Below are positions 1-11,067 of a DNA stretch of 64,000 nucleotides, in pieces. A model generated the notes under the pieces. The model ran no database searches and was not told the origin of the DNA. It saw only the letters and a program-made list of their open reading frames with translations. Location: contig JAEUHR010000058.1 in NCBI GenBank assembly GCA_016794425.1, forward strand, positions 1-64,000, written 5' to 3'. This stretch comes from Planctomycetota bacterium (GTDB taxonomy: Bacteria > Planctomycetota > UBA1135 > UBA2386). Both the position numbers and the translations under genes were made by a program. The stretch's first letter is position 1, and each line of letters begins with the position of its first letter.

Positions 1-1
1 G

Positions 2-1411
<1,410 letters not shown>

Positions 1412-1467
1412 CGTCGCCGCCGCTTCCCGCCCCGCTCTCGCCACCGACCCGCTCGCCGCCGCCCTCG

Positions 1468-2289
1468 ATGTCCGCCACAGCCTCGATCGCCGTCCTGCCA
1501 GCCGTCGTCGACGGCCAGCTCGACGACGCGGTCGGCATCCTGAAGATGCTGATCGAGGTGGCCGTGTTCGCCGCGATGATCTACGCGGTGCTGCGGTTCC
1601 TCGGTGAAACCCGCGGCTCCGGCGTGCTGCGCGGGCTCGCGGTGCTGCTCGGCACGGGCCTGGTCGCGTTCGTGCTGCTGATCCAGGCGCTCGAACTCGA
1701 ACGGCTCGGCTGGCTGTTCTCGGCGGTGGCGCCGTCGGTGGTGCTGGGCCTCGTCGTCGTGTTCCACCCGGAGATCCGCCGCGCGATCGTGCACCTCGGT
1801 GACGCGCCGATCTTCGGTCGCTTCTTCCGCAACGACGGCAAGATCGTGCCGCGGCTGTTGCGCGCGATCGCGCGCATGAGCAAGGAACGCATCGGCGCGC
1901 TGATCGCGATCGAGCGCGAGGCCTCGCTGTCGGAGCTGACCGAGAACGGCATCACGATCGACGCCGAGCTGAACAGCTACCTGATCGAGTCGATCTTCTT
2001 CCCGAAGAGCGCGCTGCACGACGGCGGCGTCGTCGTGCGCAACGATCGCATCGTCGCGGCCTCGTGCCTGTTCCCGCTCAGCCAGAACCCCGAGGTCGAC
2101 AAGCGGCTCGGCACGCGCCACCGCGCGGCGCTCGGCCTCAGCGAGGAGACCGACGCGCTGGTGCTGGTCGTCAGCGAGGAGACCGGCAAGATCTCGACCG
2201 CACAGGGCGGCAAGCTCAACTTCGATCTGACGCTGGAGCAGCTCGAGCAGCAGCTCGAGGACCTGCTCGGCCGGAGGCAGGCCGCGTGA
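1468..2289 (+). CDS. cdaA: Diadenylate cyclase CdaA (c-di-AMP synthase)
   Basis: Makes c-di-AMP from two ATP at the inner membrane. The 273-residue protein has three N-terminal hydrophobic segments (about residues 18-37, 46-66 and 72-92) and then a DAC domain. The RHR motif is intact (217-219, within LGTRHRAALGLSEE). The usual DGA motif reads DGG (185-187, within LHDGGVVV). ATG 1468 is chosen because it puts the first membrane helix near the N-terminus; the frame stays open far upstream only as a shadow of ftsH. It overlaps cdaR by 4 bp (GTGA). The cdaA-cdaR-glmM order is the conserved arrangement known from Firmicutes, where CdaR and GlmM modulate the cyclase. Confidence 0.95.
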   Translation: MSATASIAVLPAVVDGQLDDAVGILKMLIEVAVFAAMIYAVLRFLGETRGSGVLRGLAVLLGTGLVAFVLLIQALELERLGWLFSAVAPSVVLGLVVVFHPEIRRAIVHLGDAPIFGRFFRNDGKIVPRLLRAIARMSKERIGALIAIEREASLSELTENGITIDAELNSYLIESIFFPKSALHDGGVVVRNDRIVAASCLFPLSQNPEVDKRLGTRHRAALGLSEETDALVLVVSEETGKISTAQGGKLNFDLTLEQLEQQLEDLLGRRQAA

Positions 2290-3425
2290 AGTGGCCGCGG
2301 ATCCGGGTGCGCGCGATGCTGGCGGCGATCGTCGCCGACCCGTACCGCAAGCTGATCGCGCTCGGGCTCGCGTTCGGCCTCTGGTTCCTGATCAACCTGC
2401 AGATCCGCAGTTCGATCGATCGCACGCTGACGCTGACCTGGGGCGCCAGCAGCAGCGAGGGCGTCGACGGGCAGGTCAACCGGCTCAAGGTCGTGCTGCC
2501 GACCGAGCGCGTGATCGGCCGTCGGTTCCTGGTCGGTGACGCCGAGGTGCAGAACCTGCGCGTGCGCGTCAGCGGCTCCAGCTTCAAGGTCGACGCACTC
2601 GGCGACGATCCGATCGACCTGCAGATCACCAGCTTCACCGGCCTCGACTGGGCTTCGCGCCGCGAGGTCGAGTTCACGGCCGCCGACATCCGCCCGGACG
2701 TGCGCGCACTGCAGGGCCTCAACATCGAGTTCCTCGACCACGCGCGCGTGCGGCTCGAGGTCGAACGCGTCGAGAACCAGACGCTGCGGCTCGGCATCGA
2801 CGAGAACGTCGCGGTCGAGGTGGCCGACGCCGAGACGCGGCGCCGGCTGCGGTTCGACACCGCCGAGTTCCAGCCGCCCGAAGCGGTCGTGCTCGGGCCG
2901 GCCGGCGCGATCGCGCGGCTGCGGCAGCCCGGCGACAAACCGCTGGTGGCGCGCGTGCGCCCGGTCGGCAACAGCGAACGCCAGGTCGCGGCGACGGTCG
3001 AGCTGGCGCTCGGCAAGGAGCTCGGCCTGCAGCTCGACGAACGGCCGACCGTGACGTTCCAGCTGCTGCCGGTGCTGGAGACGTTCCAGTTCGAGCTGCC
3101 GCTCCTGGTCGACGACAAGTCGCTGCCGGCGGCGCAGCGCGGCACCTACAAGCCCGAGCGCGACACGCTGCTGGTGCGCGTGCGCGTCGGCGGCCAGCTG
3201 CGCACGCAGCTGTTGGCGTTCGAGGACCACCCGCGCCGCCAGCAGTGGGCCGCCGAGAACCTGCGGCTGCTGGTCGTGCTGCCGAAACCGGAGCCCGGGG
3301 CGGCGCCCAAGGCGGAGCTGCAGCAGGAAGCGCGGCTGATGGTGCTCGAGACCGCCCAGCTGACCGTCGACCACACCGAGCGCTTGCTCGACGAAGGCGT
3401 ATCGGTCACGCTGCGTCGGCAATGA
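2286..3425 (+). CDS. cdaR: CdaR / YbbR-domain regulator of CdaA
   Basis: 379-residue protein with one N-terminal membrane helix (about 18-35, LIALGLAFGLWFLINLQ) and a large periplasmic portion built from YbbR-like beta-rich repeats. In characterised systems CdaR binds CdaA and tunes c-di-AMP synthesis; that role is inferred here from family and position. The start is GTG 2286, which overlaps the cdaA stop (GTGA). The 3' end overlaps glmM by 4 bp (ATGA). YbbR domains are weakly conserved, so context supports this call as much as sequence does. Confidence 0.88.
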   Translation: MKWPRIRVRAMLAAIVADPYRKLIALGLAFGLWFLINLQIRSSIDRTLTLTWGASSSEGVDGQVNRLKVVLPTERVIGRRFLVGDAEVQNLRVRVSGSSFKVDALGDDPIDLQITSFTGLDWASRREVEFTAADIRPDVRALQGLNIEFLDHARVRLEVERVENQTLRLGIDENVAVEVADAETRRRLRFDTAEFQPPEAVVLGPAGAIARLRQPGDKPLVARVRPVGNSERQVAATVELALGKELGLQLDERPTVTFQLLPVLETFQFELPLLVDDKSLPAAQRGTYKPERDTLLVRVRVGGQLRTQLLAFEDHPRRQQWAAENLRLLVVLPKPEPGAAPKAELQQEARLMVLETAQLTVDHTERLLDEGVSVTLRRQ

Positions 3426-4765
3426 GCACGATCGAACGGCCGAGGTTCGGCACCGACGGACTGCGCAGCCGCGCCGGCGAACCGCCGATGGACCCCGAGA
3501 CGTTGCGCCGCGTCGGCGCCGCGCTGGGCGTCGTGCTGCAGGGCCGTGGCGCGGCCCAGAAGCGCGTGCTGGTCGGCAACGACGGCCGCGAGTCGGCGCC
3601 GTGGATCCTCGAGGCGCTCGGCCAGGGGCTGTCGGCCAGCGAGGTCAGCCTCGCCGACGTCGGTCTGTGCACGACGCCGGCGCTCGCCTACCTGACCCGA
3701 TCGCAGCCGTTCGACGCCGGCGTGATGATCAGCGCGTCGCACAATCCCGCGCACGACAACGGGGTCAAGATCTTCGCCGCCGACGGCACCAAGCTGCCGG
3801 CCGCGGTCGAGACCGAGATCGCGGACCTCGCGGTGCAGCTGCGGCCCGCCGAGCTGCGCGCGCCGCGCGTGCGCGACCGCGTCGACCTGCTCGGCAAGTA
3901 CGAAGAACTGCTGGCGGAGCGGTTCCCGTCGCTGGACCTGACCGGCCGCAAGGTCTGCATCGACGCCGCGAACGGCGGCGGCGCCGAGCTGGCGCCGCGG
4001 CTGTTGCGCGCGTTCGGCGCCGAGGTGGTCGAGGTCGCCTGCGAGCCCGACGGCTTCAACATCAACGACGGCGTGGGCGCGCTGCATCCCGAGGTGCTGC
4101 GGGCGGCCGTGCTCGAGCACCGCGCCGACTTCGGCATCTGCCTCGACGGCGACGGCGACCGCGGCATCTTCGTCGACGAACTCGGCACCGTGCGGGACGG
4201 CGACGCGGTGCTGAGCCTGTTCGGCCGCACGCTGCATGCCGCGCACGCGCTGCCGGGCCCGGTCGTCGTCGCCACGGTGATGAGCAACCTCGGTCTGCAC
4301 CGCTCGCTGCGCGAGGCCGGCATCGAACTGTGCGTGACGCCAGTCGGTGACCGCCACGTGTTCGAGGCCATGCAGCAGCGCGGCGCCGCGATCGGCGGCG
4401 AACAGTCGGGGCACGTGCTGTTCGCGGACCACGACCTGGTCGGCGACGGGCTCTACACCGGGCTGCGCATCCTGGCACTCGACGCGCCGGCCGGCATCGC
4501 GGCGCTGTTCGCCGGCTTCCGCAGCTACCCGCAGCAGCTCGTCAACGTGCCGGTCGCACGCAAGCCCGACCTGGCGACGGTGCCGGCGATCGCGGCCAAG
4601 GTCGCCGAGGTCGAGCGCACGCTCGGCGCCGACGGCCGCCTGCTGCTGCGCTACTCGGGCACCGAACCGAAGTGCCGCGTGATGATCGAGGCCGCCGACG
4701 CGGCGCTGTGCGAACGCCTGTGCCGCGAACTCGCGGCCGTCGTGCGCGCGGAGCTCGGCGCGTGA
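3422..4765 (+). CDS. glmM: Phosphoglucosamine mutase GlmM
   Basis: Converts glucosamine-6-phosphate to glucosamine-1-phosphate, which supplies UDP-GlcNAc for peptidoglycan and LPS. 447 residues, the normal family length. The active-site serine lies in SASHNP (Ser about 106), the metal-binding loop is DGDGDRG (242-248), and the C-terminal phosphate-binding loop is RYSGTEPKCRVM. N-terminal RFGTDGLR is typical of the family. ATG 3422 overlaps the cdaR stop by 4 bp, and the gene overlaps tsaB by 4 bp. GlmM is known to bind and inhibit CdaA in some bacteria, so the operon may couple wall-precursor flux to c-di-AMP. Confidence 0.97.
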   Translation: MSTIERPRFGTDGLRSRAGEPPMDPETLRRVGAALGVVLQGRGAAQKRVLVGNDGRESAPWILEALGQGLSASEVSLADVGLCTTPALAYLTRSQPFDAGVMISASHNPAHDNGVKIFAADGTKLPAAVETEIADLAVQLRPAELRAPRVRDRVDLLGKYEELLAERFPSLDLTGRKVCIDAANGGGAELAPRLLRAFGAEVVEVACEPDGFNINDGVGALHPEVLRAAVLEHRADFGICLDGDGDRGIFVDELGTVRDGDAVLSLFGRTLHAAHALPGPVVVATVMSNLGLHRSLREAGIELCVTPVGDRHVFEAMQQRGAAIGGEQSGHVLFADHDLVGDGLYTGLRILALDAPAGIAALFAGFRSYPQQLVNVPVARKPDLATVPAIAAKVAEVERTLGADGRLLLRYSGTEPKCRVMIEAADAALCERLCRELAAVVRAELGA

Positions 4766-5418
4766 CGGCCGGCACCGTGCTGGCGCTGTCCGGCAGCAAC
4801 GTGACCGGCGACGCGCCGTTTTCGTGCGCGTTGCGGCTGCGCGGCGCCGTGCACGAGGCGCGGTCGCCGGCCGGCCAGCGCGGCGACCTCGCCGCGCTCG
4901 TCGACGCGGTGTGCCGCGCGCACGGCGTGCGGCCGGCGGACCTGACCGAACTGCGCCTCGACCTCGGCCCGGGGTCGTACACCGGTCTGCGCGTCGCGGT
5001 GACGTTCGTGCGCTTCCTGCAGCGGTTCGGCGGCGTGCCGGTGCTGGCGACCGACAGCCTGTCGCTGCTGGCGACCGCGGCGCTCGGCGCGGGTACCCGG
5101 CTGCGGCCGCTGCTCGACGCGCGCCGCGAACGGTTCCACACCGCACTGCTGGCGGCGACGCCCGGCCTCGGCGTGCTCGAGGCGCCGACGGCGCTGCCGC
5201 TCGGCGAGGTGCTCGCCCGCGCCGCGGCCGGCGACACGTTCGTCGTGCCGGCCGCGGTTGCGGCGCAGCACGGCGACGCACTGCGCGCGACCGGCGCGGC
5301 CCTGTTGGTCGCCACCGGCGTCGCGGCGCGCGACCTGTTCCGCGCCGAGCTGCCGCTGCTGGCGGCGACGGCCGCCGAGCTCGAACCGAAGTACCTGATG
5401 GGCAGCTACGCCGAGTGA
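4762..5418 (+). CDS. tsaB: tRNA threonylcarbamoyladenosine biosynthesis protein TsaB
   Basis: Partner of TsaD in forming t6A37 on ANN-decoding tRNAs. 218 residues of the ASKHA-like fold. The most diagnostic stretch is GPGSYTGLRVAVTF (about 72-85), followed by a PVLATDSLSLLA strand-helix. GTG 4762 overlaps the glmM stop (GTGA), which fixes the start. It is the last gene of the ftsH-to-tsaB run. Only 10 bp separate it from the 3' end of the convergent gene at 5429, with no clear terminator hairpin. The catalytic partners TsaD, TsaC and TsaE are not in the window. Confidence 0.92.
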   Translation: MTAGTVLALSGSNVTGDAPFSCALRLRGAVHEARSPAGQRGDLAALVDAVCRAHGVRPADLTELRLDLGPGSYTGLRVAVTFVRFLQRFGGVPVLATDSLSLLATAALGAGTRLRPLLDARRERFHTALLAATPGLGVLEAPTALPLGEVLARAAAGDTFVVPAAVAAQHGDALRATGAALLVATGVAARDLFRAELPLLAATAAELEPKYLMGSYAE

Positions 5419-5428
5419 GCCGGACCGG

Positions 5429-7105
5429 TCAGTTGCCGCGTGGCGCCAGTTCGACGACCCGCACGGCGCCGGGCCCCAGGCCGACGGTCTCGGCTCCGCC
5501 GTTGCCCATGACCAGGTAGTTGCCGGGCGGGAGGCCGGTGATGCGAGCGCGCCCGTCACGATCGCAGACCAGCGTCCGGATCCGGTTCGGACCCCGGCCG
5601 TTGTCCATGACCCTGGCGACCGCACCCGCCACCGGATGGGTGGCGTCACCGACCAGCCGGACCTCGAGCGCCGCGCCGGGATCGAGCCGCAGCGAACCGA
5701 GGTCGAGGCGCGGCTCCGCGGCGGTGCGCAACGTGTGCACGGCGTAGCCGTCGGCGCCCTCCGCGACGCAGTGCAGTTCGACGTCGTCGGGGAGGTTCAG
5801 GCCGTGCAGTTCGAGCGCGCCGTCGGTGCCGGTCCAGCCGATCGCGATCGACTCCACCTGCTCGTGCTCGGGCAGCTCGCTGAAGGCCGGCGACCACGCA
5901 TCGCCGCGAATCAGGTGCACCCGGCAGCCCGCAGCCGGTGTGCCGTCGTGCCGCTGCACGCGCACGCGCACGCGCTGCGCCGGCGCCAGCGCCAGTTCGC
6001 GTTCGTGCTCGGGGTCGACCGTGTCGTACCACCAGACGCCGCCGGCCTCGGCGCCGCTGCAGAACAACCGCCAGTCGGGGTGCAGAGCGCGCAGCGCGAA
6101 GCGTTGGCCCGCGGCGGCCGGCGCCGGCAGCGCGAACCTGCCGTCGGCGGCGACGCGGCCGAAGCTGCGGCGCCCCGGCGCTTCGATCGGCTCGGCGACC
6201 AGCCAGGTGCCGTCGGGCAGGGTGCCGGCCGGCACGCGGCCCCGCACGCACGGCGGCTCGGCCACGAACGAGAACACGTGCCTGCCGCCGGAGCGATCGG
6301 CGGGCACGGCGATCGTGCCCGGCCACGCGCCGCCGGCCAGCGTCAGCCGCGCCGTCAGCGCGTCGTCCACCGGCCAGCCGTCGACGACGAACGCGCCGTC
6401 GACCGCGGCCGTCTGCCGCAGCGGCGGCGGCAGCGGCAGCGGTCGGCCCGCACGGGTCGCCGCCACGACGAGCCGCGCCGAGGCGAGCACGGCCGGCGGC
6501 GCGCCGAGCAGCTCGAACCGGCGCTGCTCGCGCGCCGGTCCGTCGAGCGTGCAGGCCAGGTCGACGTCGTCGGTGCCGCCGATGTCGTGCTGGGCGCAAG
6601 CGAAGCCTGGTGCCCAGACGCGTACGAAGTTGGCGCCGATCGGCACCTGCTCCAGCGTGAACGTGCCGTCGTCGCCGGTGCGGGTCAGCACGCCGGCGAC
6701 CGCGAGCAAACGGTCGTCGGTCGGCGCCGACACGAGCCAGGCCCCGGCCACGGGCCTGCCGTCGTGGTCGCAGACGCGGCCGCGCACTGCGCGCGCGGGC
6801 TCGGCGGTCAGCAGCGCGAACTGCCGGTCGAGGCCCAGCAGATCGAGCCACGCGGCACCGACCACGGGTCCGTCGCCGGTCGCGCGCACGGTCACGACGC
6901 GCTGCGGCAGCCGCCCGAACACGAACAGGCCGCACCCGTCGGCGTGCGTGTGCGCGACGACCTCGCCGTCGATCGATGCCGTCAGCTCGGCGTTCGCCAC
7001 CGGCTGCTGCAGCGGGTCGAGCACGCGACCCTCGAGCCGGCAGGTCGGTTCCTGGGCCACCACGACGGCGGCGAACAGCGCCGCGCACAGGGACACCGAG
7101 CGCAT
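5429..7105 (-). CDS. Secreted carboxypeptidase-regulatory-like domain protein
   Basis: 558 residues with a signal peptide (MRSVSLCAALFAAVVVAQ) followed by several Ig-like beta-sandwich repeats. The best one is the first, CRLEGRVLDPLQQPVANAEL, the usual opening of a carboxypeptidase-regulatory-like domain. Later copies include RAVRGRVCDHDGRPVAGAWL and LEVRLVGDATHPVAGAVARV. No catalytic motif is visible. Such proteins are usually periplasmic or surface-exposed adhesion or scaffold modules; no specific role can be given. ATG 7105 is preferred over the in-frame GTG 7114 because a TATCGT -10-like box sits 7 nt upstream and would give a leaderless mRNA. Confidence 0.75.
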   Translation of the reverse strand: MRSVSLCAALFAAVVVAQEPTCRLEGRVLDPLQQPVANAELTASIDGEVVAHTHADGCGLFVFGRLPQRVVTVRATGDGPVVGAAWLDLLGLDRQFALLTAEPARAVRGRVCDHDGRPVAGAWLVSAPTDDRLLAVAGVLTRTGDDGTFTLEQVPIGANFVRVWAPGFACAQHDIGGTDDVDLACTLDGPAREQRRFELLGAPPAVLASARLVVAATRAGRPLPLPPPLRQTAAVDGAFVVDGWPVDDALTARLTLAGGAWPGTIAVPADRSGGRHVFSFVAEPPCVRGRVPAGTLPDGTWLVAEPIEAPGRRSFGRVAADGRFALPAPAAAGQRFALRALHPDWRLFCSGAEAGGVWWYDTVDPEHERELALAPAQRVRVRVQRHDGTPAAGCRVHLIRGDAWSPAFSELPEHEQVESIAIGWTGTDGALELHGLNLPDDVELHCVAEGADGYAVHTLRTAAEPRLDLGSLRLDPGAALEVRLVGDATHPVAGAVARVMDNGRGPNRIRTLVCDRDGRARITGLPPGNYLVMGNGGAETVGLGPGAVRVVELAPRGN

Positions 7106-7112
7106 GCGGCGC

Positions 7113-7118
7113 ACGATA
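7113..7118 (-). promoter_or_regulatory. -10-like box TATCGT
   Basis: On the minus strand, TATCGT ends 7 nt before ATG 7105. Transcription would start at or next to the start codon. No -35 or Shine-Dalgarno is evident. Confidence 0.5.
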
Positions 7119-7132
7119 CCGCGCCGGCGTCG

Positions 7133-7561
7133 TCAGGTGGCCAGCAGCCAGACCGCGACCGCGGCCCGGCCCGTCCAGGCGACCGTGCGCAGCCAGTTCG
7201 TCGCGACCAGGCGCCGCAATGCCGCGCCGTCCGCCGCACGGCTCAGCCGCGCGTGGCAGGGCACCTGCAGCAGGAACGTCGACGCCCACACGACCGCGAG
7301 CAGCGCTGCGCCGAGCCAGGCCGCGCCGCGCGCGGCCGGCGGTGCGGCCAGCCACACCCAGCCGGTCAGCAGCACTTCGGCCAGCATCGGCGGCACGACC
7401 AGCGGGCCGATGCGGCGCTGGTGTTCGCGCGCGAAGGCGACGCGCTGGTCGGCGCCGACCGCCGCGAACAGCGGGTAGTGCACGAGCTGCACCAGCCAGA
7501 TCAGGCCGGTCAGGAACAGCGTCGGCACCGCGTGCAGCACACAGAGCAGGTGCCAGTCCAT
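7133..7561 (-). CDS. Small integral membrane protein, function unknown
   Basis: 142 residues with four predicted hydrophobic helices, starting MDWHLLCVLHAVPTLFLTG and including LIWLVQLVHYPLFAAVG, then EVLLTGWVWLAA and ALLAVVWASTFLLQVPCHARL. I do not recognise a named family with certainty. The conserved-looking histidines in the first two helices (LHAV, VHYP) could bind a metal or heme, but that is speculative. ATG 7561 forms a TGATG junction with the preceding membrane-protein gene, so the two are translationally coupled and probably work together. Last gene of the operon that begins at 10958. Confidence 0.72.
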   Translation of the reverse strand: MDWHLLCVLHAVPTLFLTGLIWLVQLVHYPLFAAVGADQRVAFAREHQRRIGPLVVPPMLAEVLLTGWVWLAAPPAARGAAWLGAALLAVVWASTFLLQVPCHARLSRAADGAALRRLVATNWLRTVAWTGRAAVAVWLLAT

Positions 7562-7971
7562 CAGCGGGTGCGCGGGTGGTGGTGCCGCCATGCCGCGCGC
7601 AGCAGCAGCGCGAACGGCAGCCACCAGATCAGGTCGTTGGTGACGATCAGCCAGCCGGCACGCCAGGGCAGTTCGCTGCGCAGCGCCGCGTCGACGAAGC
7701 CGATCGGCCCGAGCACCTTGCCGCACAGCCCGACCAGCACGATCGGCCAGTGCCGCAGCGGCGCTCGCGCCGCGCAGGCGTAGCCGACGCCGTAGGCGCC
7801 GACGATCATGCCGATGCACTGCCACAGCGCCGGCAGGTCGGGCGCGGGCATGCCGGCCGCGGCGAACCACGCCAGCGGGAACGCGACCACGAACGCGCCG
7901 AACAGCAGGTTGTACGCGGCTGCGGCCAGCAGCACCGGTGCGGCCCAGCGAGGTCCTCGTTCGGCGGACAC
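7561..7971 (-). CDS. Small integral membrane protein, function unknown
   Basis: 136 residues from GTG 7971, with four hydrophobic helices: APVLLAAAAYNLLFGAFVVA, LWQCIGMIVGAYGVGYA, HWPIVLVGLCGKVLGPIGF and LIVTNDLIWWLPFALLL. The NDLIWW motif near the end and the GLCGKVLGPIGF segment look conserved, but I cannot assign the family. GTG 7971 is chosen because it begins just before the first helix and 37 bp after pyrG; the frame is open further upstream only in pyrG shadow sequence. Its stop overlaps the next start (TGATG). Confidence 0.7.
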   Translation of the reverse strand: MSAERGPRWAAPVLLAAAAYNLLFGAFVVAFPLAWFAAAGMPAPDLPALWQCIGMIVGAYGVGYACAARAPLRHWPIVLVGLCGKVLGPIGFVDAALRSELPWRAGWLIVTNDLIWWLPFALLLRAAWRHHHPRTR

Positions 7972-8008
7972 GGCCGTGGCTTCGCCGCCACCGCCGCACC
8001 GGATGCGG

Positions 8009-9636
<1,628 letters not shown>

Positions 9637-9640
<4 letters not shown>

Positions 9641-10392
9641 CGGTCAGGTCTCGTCGCAGCGGTTCGTGGTGGTGCCAGGCGGCGCAGGAACGCGTCGTAG
9701 TCGGCGCGCGTCTCGATGCCCCACGGATCGCCCTGGGCGTCCAGCACGTGCATCGGGATGTCGTTCTCGAGGAAGCGCAGCTGCTCGAGGCTCTCGGCTT
9801 CGGCGAGACCACTCGACGGCAGGCCCGGCACGCGCAGCAGCGTGTCGCGCGCGAAGCCGTAGACGCCGATGTGGCGCCGCAGCGGGAACGGCCCCTCCTT
9901 GACGAAGGGGATCGTCGCGCGGCTGAAGTAGAGCGCTTTGCCGTTGTGGCCGCGCACGACCTTGACCACGTTCGGGTCGGCGATCGCCCCCGGGTCGGTC
10001 AGCGGCACGCACAGCGTGTTGCAGACCGCCTCGCCGCGCAGCAACTGGGCGACGACTGCCTCGAGGTCGCGCGGGTCGACTTCCGGCCAGTCGCCCTGGA
10101 TGTCCAGCACGGCGCGGCACGGGATCGCCGCGGCGGCTTCGGCGCAGCGCTCGCTGCCGGTGCGGCACGCGGGGCTGGTGCGGACTACCACGAAGCCGTG
10201 CTCGCGCGCCGCCGCTTCGACGCGGTCGTCGTCGGTTGCGACGCAGACGCGGTCGATGTTGCGCGCCAGCCGGGCCTGGTCGCAGGTGTGCAGGAACAGT
10301 GGCTTGCCGCTCTCGGCCAGCAGCGCCTTGCCGGGCAGCCGCTGGCTGCCGACGCGCACCGGCACGATCGCGAGGGCGGCGACGGCGGTCAT
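9637..10392 (-). CDS. kdsB: 3-deoxy-manno-octulosonate cytidylyltransferase (CMP-Kdo synthetase)
   Basis: Activates Kdo with CTP for lipid A-core assembly, in the cytoplasm. 251 residues. The N-terminal nucleotide-binding signature is VPVRVGSQRLPGKAL (usual form IPARxxSxRLPGKxL), followed by RTGSERCAEA and the metal-binding NxQGDxP region, here DIQGDWPEV. HIGVYGFARDTLLR is also typical. Coupled by 4-bp overlaps to the lipoprotein gene upstream and to pyrG downstream. With the WaaP-like kinase at 61122 and the Mla operon at 54138, it supports an LPS-containing outer membrane. Confidence 0.94.
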
Positions 10393-10958
10393 CGCGGTTT
10401 CTCCTGCAGCTGTTCGAGCCGGTTCCGTGCCGCGTCGGCGTCGCGCTGCGCGCGTTCGCGTTCGGCCTTCAGGCGCTGGCGGTCGACCGCGGTGCCGGTG
10501 TGGTAGGCGATGCTCTGGTTGTAGAGCTCGAAGAAGTAGGCGCGCGCCTCATGGAACGCGGCCTGGTCGGGCGCCGTGGCGGCAGCGCGCCGCGCCCAGA
10601 TCCAGCTGCGGCCCGCGTGCTCGACGGTCAGCACGTCGCGCGCGTCCGCCGGCACGGTGCCCGGCCGCGGCGTGAACATGCCCTTCTCGGCGAAGATGTC
10701 GAGCAGCACCTGCAGCCGCGCGTCGGGCGCGATCTTGGCCAGCGGCGGCATGTCGCCATCGTAGAAGTCCACGGCCTCGGTGCTGCTCGCGTTCTGCAGC
10801 AAGAACGTCTGCCGCTCGCGCACCTGGTGCAGCGTCACGCGCGTAGGCCTGCCCGGCTCGAGCTGGATCGCGCGCGGCAGATCGGGGTCGCTGGCGCAGC
10901 CGACGAACACGGTCGCGGCGAGCAGCACGGCGGTCCTGGCGAGCGCGAAGGCGGTCAT
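10389..10958 (-). CDS. Lipoprotein, function unknown
   Basis: 189 residues. It begins with a short charged segment, a hydrophobic stretch and a lipobox ending FVGC (Cys21), so it is probably a lipoprotein. The mature part is predicted beta-rich for about 100 residues, then helical. The C-terminus (about 155-189) is a charged coiled coil, RQRLKAERERAQRDADAARNR and onward. No family recognised. ATG 10958 is chosen because it places the lipobox correctly and a TAGAGT box lies 11 nt upstream; the frame extends to 11036 without support. First gene of the kdsB-pyrG operon, so a role in envelope assembly is plausible but unproven. Confidence 0.72.
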   Translation of the reverse strand: MTAFALARTAVLLAATVFVGCASDPDLPRAIQLEPGRPTRVTLHQVRERQTFLLQNASSTEAVDFYDGDMPPLAKIAPDARLQVLLDIFAEKGMFTPRPGTVPADARDVLTVEHAGRSWIWARRAAATAPDQAAFHEARAYFFELYNQSIAYHTGTAVDRQRLKAERERAQRDADAARNRLEQLQEKPR

Positions 10959-10969
10959 CCAGTGCGCCG

Positions 10970-10975
10970 ACTCTA
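10970..10975 (-). promoter_or_regulatory. -10-like box TAGAGT
   Basis: Minus-strand TAGAGT, 11 nt before ATG 10958. It shares a 109-bp divergent control region with the kinase gene. An A-rich run (10989-11001, GAAAGAAAACGAA) lies between the two promoters and could act as an UP-like element. Confidence 0.42.
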
Positions 10976-11052
10976 GCGCCGCGCCGGCGAAAGAAAACGA
11001 ACCTGTCGGCGACCCGACGCGGTGCCGAGTGCCCACGGCGGACCCACCCGGC

Positions 11053-11058
11053 TACGAT
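11053..11058 (+). promoter_or_regulatory. -10-like box TACGAT
   Basis: TACGAT ends 9 nt before GTG 11068 of the Ser/Thr kinase gene. No Shine-Dalgarno fits in the gap, so a near-leaderless mRNA is likely. Confidence 0.48.
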
Positions 11059-11067
11059 CCGGTCCGC